A program made the translations under genes and the position numbers. Below, in pieces: positions 45,193 through 53,651 of a stretch of DNA of 64,000 nt (positions are counted from its first letter, which is position 1; every line of letters begins with the position of its first letter). The stretch comes from Sphingomonas sp. LY29 (GTDB lineage Bacteria > Pseudomonadota > Alphaproteobacteria > Sphingomonadales > Sphingomonadaceae). The stretch is from assembly GCF_035593985.1 (NCBI RefSeq), contig NZ_CP141587.1, positions 744,001 through 808,000 of the forward strand. The letters are read 5' to 3'. The notes under the pieces were generated by a model that did no database searches, was not told the origin of the DNA, and saw nothing but the letters and a program-made list of their open reading frames with translations.

Positions 45193-46551
45193 TCACCGAG
45201 TCTTGGCAAGCGCCGCCAGCGCCCGTTCTCGCGCCTCGCGGTGGCCGACGATCTTGACCGGATAGTCGCCGCGGCGGTCGTCGGGCGGATCGTGGATGTG
45301 CTCGTCATCCAATCGCGCAAGTTCCGGCACCCACTCCCGGACATAGTCCGCCGCGTCGAACTTCTCCGACTGGGTGAGCGGGGCCATGATCCGGCTGAAC
45401 AGGCTGGCGTCGACGCCGGTGCCGGCGACCCACTGCCAGTTGGTGCTGTTGTTGCCGTAGTCGGCGTCGATCAGGCAGTCCCAAAACCAGCGCTCGCCCT
45501 CGCGCCAATCGATCAGCAAATGCTTCACGAGGAAGCTCGCGGTGATCATCCGCACGCGGTTGTGCATCCAGCCGCTCGTCCAGAGCTGCCGCATCCCCGC
45601 ATCGACGATCGGGTAGCCCGTCCGCCCCTGCTGCCACGCGCGCAACTCGGCGGGGGCCTTTCGCCAAGGCAGCGCATCATATTTGTCGCGCCCGTTGGTC
45701 CGACCATATTCAGGGAATTGCAGAATCAAATTCTGCGCGAAGTCGCGCCAGCCGATCTCGCTGAGGAAAGTGCCGACCGTGCCGCGCCGACCGGACACCG
45801 CGTGCCACACCGTTGCCGGCGAAATCTCGCCAAAGTGGAGGTGCGGCGACAGGCGCGACGTGCCTTCGACCGAAGGCAAATTGCGTTGGCCGTCGTAATG
45901 CGACGCCTCCTCGCCAAAATCTTTGAGACGCTCAGCGGCGCCCGCTTCGCCCGGGGTCCAGTCGGATCCGAAGCCCTTCGCCCAGTCGGGCTTGGTCGGC
46001 AGCAGCGACCAGTCGGAAATGCGGTCGCTTTCGGCCCATTTTTCGGGAGACGCTAATTTACCCGGTGCGGGCTGGGCCTCCGGAGGCGGCATCTGCTGCG
46101 ACAGGGCGCGCCAGAACGGCGTGTAGATCTTGTACAGCCCGCCGCTGCCGGTCGTCACGGTGCCGGGCGGGGCGAGGTAGTTGCCATCGTGAAGCTGCAG
46201 GTCGAGCGTCTCGGCCACCGCGCGCTCGGCATTGAGCCACCACGGCTCATAATGGTGGAGCCCGTGCACGCGCGTGGCACCGACGTCCTTTGCCACTTCC
46301 GAAAGTTCGGCCGCTGCCTTGCCCCGCCGGAGGATCAACCGCGAGCCGAGCTCCCGCAGGTCGGCGTCGAGCGCCTCCAGGCTGTGATGCAGCCACCAGC
46401 GCGACGCGGCGCCCATTGCGCGATGTTTGGGGGTGTCGTCGTCGAGCACATAAACGGGAATCACGGGTCCTTCGGCAGCCGCGGCGACGAAGGCAGCCTG
46501 ATCGGCGAGCCTCAAGTCGCGACGCAACCAGACGATCGTCGGCGCGCTCAT
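45193..46551 (-). CDS. phrB: Deoxyribodipyrimidine photolyase
   Basis: 452 residues. The N-terminal antenna-chromophore domain (TIVWLRRDLRLADQAAF) and the C-terminal FAD domain with EGTSRLSPHLHFGEIS, WMHNRVRMITASFLVK and NWQWVAGTGVDAS (FAD and lesion contacts) are intact. It repairs UV cyclobutane pyrimidine dimers using blue light. It overlaps the upstream hydrolase by 4 nt (ATGA) in the same operon as the cfa-like gene, fitting a UV/membrane-stress unit. Confidence 0.95.
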   Translation of the reverse strand: MSAPTIVWLRRDLRLADQAAFVAAAAEGPVIPVYVLDDDTPKHRAMGAASRWWLHHSLEALDADLRELGSRLILRRGKAAAELSEVAKDVGATRVHGLHHYEPWWLNAERAVAETLDLQLHDGNYLAPPGTVTTGSGGLYKIYTPFWRALSQQMPPPEAQPAPGKLASPEKWAESDRISDWSLLPTKPDWAKGFGSDWTPGEAGAAERLKDFGEEASHYDGQRNLPSVEGTSRLSPHLHFGEISPATVWHAVSGRRGTVGTFLSEIGWRDFAQNLILQFPEYGRTNGRDKYDALPWRKAPAELRAWQQGRTGYPIVDAGMRQLWTSGWMHNRVRMITASFLVKHLLIDWREGERWFWDCLIDADYGNNSTNWQWVAGTGVDASLFSRIMAPLTQSEKFDAADYVREWVPELARLDDEHIHDPPDDRRGDYPVKIVGHREARERALAALAKTR

Positions 46552-47516
46552 TTCGCAGGGCAGCCGGGGCCGCTAAGCGGGACGGTTGAGGTGCGCCCGA
46601 GCCGATTGTTCGCCGCCGTGTCGCCGTAGCGCGCATCGCCGACCTCGATCGTGGCCTTGCAACGTGAGCGGACGACACTGGCGATCGGCAGAACCGACCA
46701 GCGGAAGAAGGTTTGAAGCTCTCGATCGCCGCCCGCCGCCAGCCGAACCAACGGGTCGTCGATCCCCGGATCCTGGCAGGCACCGACGGCACTCATCCCG
46801 CCGCCCAGCGGATCGTAAGCGCTACGACGGTAGCAGCGGCCCTCGCGCCACACGAGGTCGCGCCGCCATGACAGGGCCGGCTGCGGCGAGGCGAAAAAGG
46901 CGTCGACCTCCCGGCCCCCCGCCCAGCGAACCGTTGCAGCTTCGGCCCGATCGCTGACGACGAGCTGAAGCGCGACATAGCCGAGCGCGATGGCGATCGC
47001 CGCCTGAACCGGACGGCGCCATGCCTTGTCACGCTTCTCGCGCCAACGTGACCAGGCGATCGATCCGGCGAGCAAGGTCCACAGCCACACGTCGATGATG
47101 AACAGCCCGTCGGCATGATACCAAGCGTTCGAAAGCGGCGACATCAGCTGGACCGAATAGGTGGTAAGCATGTCGAGCAGCGGGTGGGTCAGCGCACCGA
47201 GATAGCAAAGCGCAACCAGCCAGCCTGGGTGCATCGCCAGGCCGCTCTTGAACGGGGCGCCGCGCGAGACCTGCCATCGATCGAGCAGGATCAAGAGACC
47301 TGCGAGCAACGGCGGCATCAGCAGCACGCCGCCGACTAGCCCGTGCGTGAAACCGCGATGGGTCGCGAGCGGAAGCCACGGAACCCAGCCGAAGAAGACG
47401 TCGATGTCGGGCATGTTCGCACCGAGAATCAGCGCGGCCAGCCCCTTGCGCGTCTTGGTTTTGAGGCCCGCCTGTCCAAGCGCCCAGCCGGCGAGCGAAT
47501 GCGTGAAATTATCCAT
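46548..47516 (-). CDS. Membrane metal-dependent hydrolase (YdjM-like)
   Basis: 322 residues. The N-terminus MDNFTHSLAGWALGQAG and repeated His/Asp pairs (NMPDIDVFFG, THRGFTHGL, THPLLDMLTTYS) match the LexA-regulated YdjM family, with about four membrane helices; a C-terminal soluble domain of about 130 residues follows. The family is named hydrolase by similarity, and its substrate is unproven. It starts 2 bp after the spermidine-synthase-like gene and overlaps phrB. Confidence 0.88.
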   Translation of the reverse strand: MDNFTHSLAGWALGQAGLKTKTRKGLAALILGANMPDIDVFFGWVPWLPLATHRGFTHGLVGGVLLMPPLLAGLLILLDRWQVSRGAPFKSGLAMHPGWLVALCYLGALTHPLLDMLTTYSVQLMSPLSNAWYHADGLFIIDVWLWTLLAGSIAWSRWREKRDKAWRRPVQAAIAIALGYVALQLVVSDRAEAATVRWAGGREVDAFFASPQPALSWRRDLVWREGRCYRRSAYDPLGGGMSAVGACQDPGIDDPLVRLAAGGDRELQTFFRWSVLPIASVVRSRCKATIEVGDARYGDTAANNRLGRTSTVPLSGPGCPAK

Positions 47517-47518
47517 CG

Positions 47519-48184
47519 CTAGATCCCGGCGAACCACAGATGATGGCGCGGCCCCTTGCCGTTCTGGCGCGCACGAACGACCTGCTCCTCTACCCGGAAA
47601 CCGGCCTCGCGAAGGCGGCGGGTGAAGGACGGGTCCTCTCCTGCCGACCAGATCGTCATGATCCCGCCGGGCCGAAGTGCAGCCCGAGCGGTGGCCAGGC
47701 CCAATGGCGAATAGAGGCGGTTGTTGGCGGTACGGACGAGGCCGTCCGGACCATTGTCGACGTCGAGCAGGATCGCGTCGTAGGCACCCTGCACTTCCGC
47801 AATCGCCTCGACGACATCGCCGATGCGGATCGTCACGCGCGGATCGTCGAGGCAGTCGCCGGTCATCGCTGCCATCGGCCCGCGCGCCCAGTCGAGGATG
47901 TCGGGTACAAGTTCGGCGACGGTCACTCTCCCTTTTGACGGGAGCATGGCGAGCGCGGCACGGAGGGTGAATCCCATGCCATATCCGCCGATCAGCAGGT
48001 TCGGCTCCGGCGCGCCGAGCCGATCGATCGTCATGGTTGCAAGCGCTTCTTCCGACCCGCTCATGCGCGTCGACATCAGCTCCTCGCGATCGACGAGAAT
48101 CATGTGATCGCCGCCGCGGCGGTAGAGCCTCATCGTCTCGCCGCCGGGAATGTACGCCGTGCCGACGAGCTCGCGCGGGATCAC
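47519..48184 (-). CDS. Spermidine synthase-like protein (Rossmann methyltransferase fold)
   Basis: 221 residues from GTG 48184, which overlaps the stop of the ferredoxin oxidoreductase beta gene by 4 nt. NLLIGGYGMGFTLRAAL (nucleotide-binding loop), ELVPDILDWARG and DAILLDVDNGPDG resemble spermidine synthase. It lacks the complete polyamine-site residues seen in genuine SpeE, so its acceptor is uncertain. Confidence 0.8.
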   Translation of the reverse strand: MIPRELVGTAYIPGGETMRLYRRGGDHMILVDREELMSTRMSGSEEALATMTIDRLGAPEPNLLIGGYGMGFTLRAALAMLPSKGRVTVAELVPDILDWARGPMAAMTGDCLDDPRVTIRIGDVVEAIAEVQGAYDAILLDVDNGPDGLVRTANNRLYSPLGLATARAALRPGGIMTIWSAGEDPSFTRRLREAGFRVEEQVVRARQNGKGPRHHLWFAGI

Positions 48185-49194
48185 TCGGCCCTCGGCTCCT
48201 TCTCGACCTGCCAGGTCTGACCCTGGCTGACGAGTTTCTGCAGGTCGGGGGTCTTGCCGGCAGCGATGGCGGCATTCTGCTCGATCACCGCACAGTCGAA
48301 GGTCGGCTTGGGATCGTCGTAAAGAACGCCGAGCGCGACCGGGAAGACGTCACCCGGCATTTCGACCAGCATGTGCGCGATCCCGCGATTTTTCGGATCG
48401 TGGACAATCACCTCATCGCTGTCGCCGTTGACGACTTTCAGCGTCAGCCGCTCGACGTCGAGCGCGATTCCCTTCGTGCCTCCCGCGAACAGCATCTTCT
48501 CGCCGGGCTTGAGCCATAGCTGCTTCTCGGCGGCGACGCCCTTGTCGGTGAACGGCGCGAACACGTTGTCATTATAGACGACGCAATTTTGGAAGATCTC
48601 GACGAAGCTGGCGCCGCGATGGGCGTGCGCTGCCTTGAGCACGTCGGGGAGGTTCTTGTGCACGTCGATCCCGCGCGCCACGAACCGCGCACCCGAGCCG
48701 AGCGCGAAGGCGCAAGGGTTGGCGGGACTGTCGACCGACCCGAACGGCGTCGAGGGCGACCGCGTCCCGATGCGCGAGGTCGGGGAGTACTGACCCTTGG
48801 TCAGGCCGTAAATCTCGTTGTTGAACAGCAGTAGCTGGCAATCGAGGTTGCGGCGCAGCAGGTGCATCGTGTGATTGCCACCGATGCTGAGCGCGTCTCC
48901 GTCGCCGGTGATGATCCACACGTCGAGTTCGGGATTGGCGAGCTTCACTCCGGTCGCGACCGCGCAGGCGCGGCCGTGGATCGTGTGGAAGCCGTAACTT
49001 GCCATGTAATAGGGAAAACGACTGGAGCAGCCGATCCCGCTGACGAACACCGTCTTCTCGCGCGCGGTGCCGAGGTCGGGCATCGTGCGCTGTACTGCCT
49101 TGAGGACCGCATAGTCGCCGCAGCCGGGGCACCAGCGGACTTCCTGGTCCGACGCCCAATCCTTGGCGGTGGTGATCTTGGTCACCTCATTCAT
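48181..49194 (-). CDS. korB: 2-oxoacid:ferredoxin oxidoreductase, beta subunit
   Basis: 337 residues from ATG 49194. The thiamine diphosphate motif GDGDALSIGGNH (with NNEIYGLT), the iron-sulfur cysteines in WCPGCGDY and GIGCSSRFPYY, and NPCAFAL show the beta subunit of a two-subunit enzyme (2-oxoglutarate or pyruvate type). It decarboxylates a 2-oxoacid and reduces ferredoxin. Stop and start overlaps (4 nt) link it to the small membrane gene before and the spermidine-synthase-like gene after. Confidence 0.92.
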   Translation of the reverse strand: MNEVTKITTAKDWASDQEVRWCPGCGDYAVLKAVQRTMPDLGTAREKTVFVSGIGCSSRFPYYMASYGFHTIHGRACAVATGVKLANPELDVWIITGDGDALSIGGNHTMHLLRRNLDCQLLLFNNEIYGLTKGQYSPTSRIGTRSPSTPFGSVDSPANPCAFALGSGARFVARGIDVHKNLPDVLKAAHAHRGASFVEIFQNCVVYNDNVFAPFTDKGVAAEKQLWLKPGEKMLFAGGTKGIALDVERLTLKVVNGDSDEVIVHDPKNRGIAHMLVEMPGDVFPVALGVLYDDPKPTFDCAVIEQNAAIAAGKTPDLQKLVSQGQTWQVEKEPRAE

Positions 49195-49325
49195 ACCAAA
49201 TATCCGTTGAACCAGAGGTAGAGGAAAACGACGACGACGAGCATCGCGATCAGGGGCCAGGCGTTGATTGGCTTGAGCGGAGGCTGCTCTTTGCGCGTGC
49301 CCGGATTTCGCGGCGTGTAGGCCAT
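49191..49325 (-). CDS. 44-residue single-pass membrane protein within the 2-oxoacid oxidoreductase operon
   Basis: MAYTPRNPGTRKEQ, Pro-rich linker, WPLIAMLVVVVFLYLW (about residues 23-38) and short tail. One membrane helix, N-terminus basic. ATG 49325 starts 2 bp after the alpha-subunit stop; the TGA at 49191-49193 overlaps the ATG of the beta gene by 4 nt (ATGA), so translation is coupled. It was not in any gene list of 60 residues or more and I know no named family. It may tether the enzyme, or a partner, to the membrane, by inference only. Confidence 0.8.
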   Translation of the reverse strand: MAYTPRNPGTRKEQPPLKPINAWPLIAMLVVVVFLYLWFNGYLV

Positions 49326-49327
49326 GG

Positions 49328-51208
49328 CTATGCCAATGCCTCGGCGATCGCCGCGTCGATCTCGGCGATGGTGAAGGGCTGGCCGCTGACCTTGTTGACC
49401 GGGCGAGCGTCGACAAGAAATGCATCGCGAAGCATCGTCTTCAGCTGCCCCGTATTCATCTCGGGAACGATGACCCGCTCATAGCCGCGCAGCAGGTCGC
49501 CAAGATTGGCCGGGAACGGCGCGATGTGGCGAATGTGGATGTGGGCAACGTCGAGCCCGCGCATACGGGCGCGCCGCACGGCCTGGTGAATGGGGCCATA
49601 TGTTGAGCCCCAACCGACAACCGCAAGCTTGCCCGACGAATTGCCGAGGCAGACCTCCTGTTCGCCGATCGAATTGGCGATGCCCGCGACCTTCGCCGCG
49701 CGGACGCGGGTCATTTCGGCGTGGGCTTCGGGCGAATAGTCGATGTTGCCGCTGCCAGGCGCCTTCTCGATCCCGCCGATGCGATGCTCAAGCCCGACGG
49801 TGCCGGGCTTGATCCAGGGCCGCGCCAGTTCCTCGTTGCGCGCGAACGGCAGGACGGGCGTGCCCGGCTCCTGCTCCGGCGCGAAGCTGACCGGGAATGG
49901 TGCGTATCCCGACATGTCGGGCACCTTCCACGGCTCGGCCGCATTGGCGATGTAGCCGTCGGTCAAAAGCAGCACGGGCGTCATGTAGCGAACCGCGATA
50001 CGGCACGCCTCGATTGCGCAATCGAAAGCGTCGGCGGGCGAACGCGCCGCGATCACTGGGATCGGCGCATCCCCGTTGCGGCCATAGACGGCCTGATAAA
50101 GATCGGACTGCTCGGTCTTGGTCGGAAGCCCGGTCGATGGCCCGCCACGCTGCGAGTTGACGATGACCAGCGGCATTTCGGTCATCACCGCAAGGCCCAT
50201 CGCCTCGCCCTTGAGCGCGATCCCCGGACCGGAAGACGAGGTGACGCCCAGCTGTCCGGCGTAGCTCGCGCCGATCGCGGCGCAGATCGCTGCGATCTCG
50301 TCCTCCGCCTGAAACGTGGTGATCCCATATTCCTTAAGACGGCTGAGGTGATGCAGGATCGCCGACGCCGGCGTGATCGGATAGCCGCCGAAGAACATCG
50401 GCAGGCCCGCCAGTTGCGCGCCCGCGACCAGCCCGACCGACAGCGACTCGGCACCGGTCACCGTGCGATAAAGCCCCGGTTCGGCCGGCGCGGCGGCGAT
50501 GTGATGCTGGCTGATATGCGCGCCGATCTCGACCGTCTCGCCATAGGCGTGACCGGCGTTGAGCGCGGCGATGTTGGCTTCGGCAAGCTCGGGCTTCTTA
50601 GCGAACTTGGAATTGAGCCAGTCGACGATCGGCTGGCGGTCGCGGTCGAACATCCACAGCGCAAGGCCGAGCGTCCACATATTCTTGCAGCGAAGCGCTT
50701 CCTTGTTGCCAAGCCCAAACGGCTTGACCGCATCGAGCGTCAGCTGACTGATGTTGAAGCGCACCAAGTTCCAGCGGGCGAGGCTGCCATCGTCGAGCGG
50801 GCTTTGGTCGTAGCCCGCCTTGGCAAGGTTGCGCGCGGTGAATTCGCCCTCGTCAGCGATGATCAGGCCGCCGTCGCGAAGCGCCTTCACGTTCACCTTC
50901 AGCGCGGCCGGGTTCATCGCCACGAGCACGTCAGGCTGGTCGCCCGCAGTCTCGATCGCGGTCGACCCGAAATTGATCTGGAAGGCCGAGACGCCGAACG
51001 TCGTCCCCTGCGGGGCACGGATTTCGGCGGGGAAGTCGGGGAAGGTGGCAAGGTCGTTGCCCGCCAGAGCGGTGGACAGCGTGAACTGCCCCCCGGTTAG
51101 CTGCATCCCGTCGCCACTGTCGCCGGCGAAACGGACGACCATCGCCTCCATCGGTGGGTGCGCGTTGGCTTCTTCGGGGGTCAGCAGGTGGGTCGCCGAC
51201 TGGGTCAT
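49328..51208 (-). CDS. korA: 2-oxoacid:acceptor oxidoreductase, alpha subunit (fused gamma-alpha)
   Basis: 626 residues. The N-terminal 200 form the gamma domain (MVVRFAGDSGDGMQLTGGQ), and the rest the alpha domain with GGYPITPAS, SSGPGIALKGEAMG, RGGPSTGLPTKTEQSDL. Together with korB it forms the two-gene alphaproteobacterial form of 2-oxoglutarate:ferredoxin oxidoreductase (or 2-oxoacid type). It heads the operon. Substrate specificity cannot be read directly from sequence. Confidence 0.92.
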   Translation of the reverse strand: MTQSATHLLTPEEANAHPPMEAMVVRFAGDSGDGMQLTGGQFTLSTALAGNDLATFPDFPAEIRAPQGTTFGVSAFQINFGSTAIETAGDQPDVLVAMNPAALKVNVKALRDGGLIIADEGEFTARNLAKAGYDQSPLDDGSLARWNLVRFNISQLTLDAVKPFGLGNKEALRCKNMWTLGLALWMFDRDRQPIVDWLNSKFAKKPELAEANIAALNAGHAYGETVEIGAHISQHHIAAAPAEPGLYRTVTGAESLSVGLVAGAQLAGLPMFFGGYPITPASAILHHLSRLKEYGITTFQAEDEIAAICAAIGASYAGQLGVTSSSGPGIALKGEAMGLAVMTEMPLVIVNSQRGGPSTGLPTKTEQSDLYQAVYGRNGDAPIPVIAARSPADAFDCAIEACRIAVRYMTPVLLLTDGYIANAAEPWKVPDMSGYAPFPVSFAPEQEPGTPVLPFARNEELARPWIKPGTVGLEHRIGGIEKAPGSGNIDYSPEAHAEMTRVRAAKVAGIANSIGEQEVCLGNSSGKLAVVGWGSTYGPIHQAVRRARMRGLDVAHIHIRHIAPFPANLGDLLRGYERVIVPEMNTGQLKTMLRDAFLVDARPVNKVSGQPFTIAEIDAAIAEALA

Positions 51209-51297
51209 GCGGGTCCTTAATTCATCGAGAAACTGTGGTTGACCTCCCCCTTACGACTGTGGGCAAACCGATGCCAGTGCCGATGCGCAACCGATCG

Positions 51298-52314
51298 TCA
51301 CGGATCGATTGGCCGACGGAGGCCGACGGGGCGCCAATGCTGGACCATGACCTTTCGAGCCGACAGCCAGTCGACCGCCCGGCCGAGCCATTCTGCTCGT
51401 CGGAAGGCGATGGGGCCCAAGGAAAGGAGGTCGAAGCCGGTCCAGGGAAGGAAGGGCGTGCGGCGACAATAGGCCCATAGTTCGACGCGGGTGGTCGGAC
51501 GGGTGGAGTCGGCGCGGGCGTGAAAACCGCTGGTGTCGATGGCAACCAGCGTATTGGCCGGGACGGCGAAATGGGTCGGCGCCGGAAGGCCAAGGTCGGC
51601 CAGTTCCTCGGGCGCAATTCGAAACGATCCGCGACGCGACAGATGGTTGGCATCGTCGTGGATCGCCACGCTCTTCGCATGCTCCCATGCCGCTCTTGCC
51701 TCGGTAAAGCGATGCGACCCCGCGACGTAGGTCAGCGGTCGGTCTTCTTCTCCGACGTCGGTCAGGAAAAGCCACGCCTTGAGCGAGGGATGGAAGGTAT
51801 CGGCGTGGAGTTGCAATTGGGGATCGGGAGGCCCCTGCTCGATCCCACCGAAGACGGACTGGATGTAGTAGAGCGGCTTGGATCGGGTGCTTGCCACATA
51901 AGCCATGATACCGGTCCAGCGCGGGCTTTCGATCAATTCCCGCAAGACGGGAAAGCGCTGCAGGAATTCCGGTCCCACGGGAATGCGCCGAGTGATCGTG
52001 TCGCCTTGCTGATGCGCTCGCGACGGCAAGCGACTTCCGAACAGGTCGGACTGGAGACGCGTGAACTCGTCCGGAGCAAGCACGTCGCGGACGACGATAA
52101 AGCCATTGCGGTCGAACTCGGCACGCAAATGATCCGGCACCAAACTTGCCAGCTTCGCCCTTCGACGATCCGCCATGACATGGGCCAGCCGCTTGCGCCG
52201 CTGATGCAGTCCCGCCGCGTTAAGCCGGGACGATCCAAGGATGGGGTTGTCCGCGAAGCTCTTAGCACCGGTAAGCAGCGCCAATAGCCACCAGGGCGAA
52301 CGCCACCATTTCAT
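51298..52314 (-). CDS. Phytanoyl-CoA dioxygenase (PhyH) family protein
   Basis: 338 residues, iron(II)/2-oxoglutarate-dependent fold. The iron ligands are in LHADTFHPS (H-x-D) and SGFHARADSTRPTTR (distal His and the 2-oxoglutarate-binding Arg). The N-terminus is unusual: MKWWRSPWWLLALL is strongly hydrophobic and could be a membrane anchor. The substrate is unknown. ATG 52314 was used; ATG 52332 is a possible earlier start. Its start is divergent from the next gene. Confidence 0.82.
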   Translation of the reverse strand: MKWWRSPWWLLALLTGAKSFADNPILGSSRLNAAGLHQRRKRLAHVMADRRRAKLASLVPDHLRAEFDRNGFIVVRDVLAPDEFTRLQSDLFGSRLPSRAHQQGDTITRRIPVGPEFLQRFPVLRELIESPRWTGIMAYVASTRSKPLYYIQSVFGGIEQGPPDPQLQLHADTFHPSLKAWLFLTDVGEEDRPLTYVAGSHRFTEARAAWEHAKSVAIHDDANHLSRRGSFRIAPEELADLGLPAPTHFAVPANTLVAIDTSGFHARADSTRPTTRVELWAYCRRTPFLPWTGFDLLSLGPIAFRRAEWLGRAVDWLSARKVMVQHWRPVGLRRPIDP

Positions 52315-52435
52315 GACTCCGCCACGGTCCATGGCCTCGAAGTAAGCGCGGGATGATGCCGTCGCAATCGAAACTCGCGTCGATTTGCGTCGAATAAGTA
52401 CTTCAGTGGTTGAGCGGATGAAGGGGACGACGTTC

Positions 52436-53104
52436 ATGCGGGGAATGGATTTTTCAAGCTGGCAGGGCATCCTGTCGACCGTCCTCGGCCTCGCGCTCAT
52501 CACGCTGATCGGCGTCGGTGTGCGCTTGCTGGCGATGTACACGATCCAGCAACGCCGCGAGCGGGAGAACCGCCAGATCAACGAGCGGCTGAAGACGCTG
52601 ATCGCCGCCTATAAAGTGCTTGGCGGGTCGTTCACCGGCGATTTGGCCGTCGATCCGACGCATCTTAGGCAACTGCGCGAGCGCGGCGATGATGTCGAAG
52701 CGACCGGCAGCGACCGGGCACGGCGGACCCGCGATGCGGTTGAAGCCGCGCTCTCCGACGTCATTCTGCTCGGCACCGACGAACAGGTGCGGCTGGCGGC
52801 CTCCGCAGCGCGTGAATTGGCGGAAGGCCGGCCGGTGCACACCGCCGAACTGGTGGTGTCGCTTCGTGACTTCGTCCGCAAGGCGCTGACCCTCGACCCC
52901 ATCCCCACGAGCCTCGAGATCCCGAGACAGGGCCCGACCCGCCCCGCCTCGAGCGGCCGTGGCGGTGGCGGTCGCGAAGGCGGTGGTGGGGGTCGCGGCG
53001 GTGGTGGCGGCGGCGGCATGGCTGGAGGCGCCGGGATGGGCATGGGTATGGGACTCGGCCTCGGCGCGACCACGACCGACACGGCCGAGGACAAGACCGC
53101 CTGA
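52436..53104 (+). CDS. Membrane-anchored protein with glycine-rich tail
   Basis: 222 residues. One N-terminal helix (WQGILSTVLGLALITLIGVGVRLLAM, about 8-35) then a basic/coiled region (QQRRERENRQINERLK), a helical middle domain, and a Gly/Arg/Met-rich low-complexity tail from about residue 175 (RGGGGREGGGGGRGGGGGGG). The start is ATG 52436 because AGGGGA lies 8 nt upstream; an earlier ATG at 52418 has only a weak ribosome-binding site. No family was recognised. rppH follows 48 bp later. Confidence 0.7.
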   Translation: MRGMDFSSWQGILSTVLGLALITLIGVGVRLLAMYTIQQRRERENRQINERLKTLIAAYKVLGGSFTGDLAVDPTHLRQLRERGDDVEATGSDRARRTRDAVEAALSDVILLGTDEQVRLAASAARELAEGRPVHTAELVVSLRDFVRKALTLDPIPTSLEIPRQGPTRPASSGRGGGGREGGGGGRGGGGGGGMAGGAGMGMGMGLGLGATTTDTAEDKTA

Positions 53105-53152
53105 GCCACCGATCGCTTTTCGGCCCCGACCGATTGCGCTAGTCCGGCGACC

Positions 53153-53623
53153 ATGAACGACATTGCCAAGTACCGCCGCGGGGTCGGCATGATGCTGATC
53201 AACGCCGACAATCTGGTCTGGGTTGGCCGTCGCATCGATAACAAGGACGAGGCGTGGCAGATGCCGCAAGGTGGGCTCGACGCCGGCGAGGAAAGCTGGG
53301 CGGGCGCGTTGCGCGAGCTGGAGGAAGAGACTGGCGTTGCCCCAGCCCTGGTCGAGCAGATCGCCTGCCATCCTCAGCAACTGAAGTACGACATCCCCGA
53401 CGCGATCGCCGCCAGATTGTGGAAGGGAAAGTGGAAGGGTCAGATCCAGGACTGGTACCTCGCCCGCTTCATCGGAACCGACGACGATATCGATATTGCC
53501 ACCGATCATCCCGAGTTCAGCCACTGGCAATGGGTCGAGCCGCGGCTCCTTCCGGAGCTGATCGTTCCCTTCAAGCGCGACATGTACCGCGCTATTCTCG
53601 ACGGGTTCGGGGAGTGGCTTTGA
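53153..53623 (+). CDS. rppH: RNA pyrophosphohydrolase
   Basis: 156 residues of the Nudix fold. The Nudix box GLDAGEESWAGALRELEEET (from about residue 41) is complete. The N-terminal YRRGVGMMLI and PQGG fit RppH rather than other Nudix enzymes. It removes pyrophosphate from the 5' end of triphosphorylated mRNA and starts RNase E-dependent decay. Confidence 0.93.
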   Translation: MNDIAKYRRGVGMMLINADNLVWVGRRIDNKDEAWQMPQGGLDAGEESWAGALRELEEETGVAPALVEQIACHPQQLKYDIPDAIAARLWKGKWKGQIQDWYLARFIGTDDDIDIATDHPEFSHWQWVEPRLLPELIVPFKRDMYRAILDGFGEWL

Positions 53624-53651
53624 TCCCGATCCCGCGCTAGGCAGCACCGCC

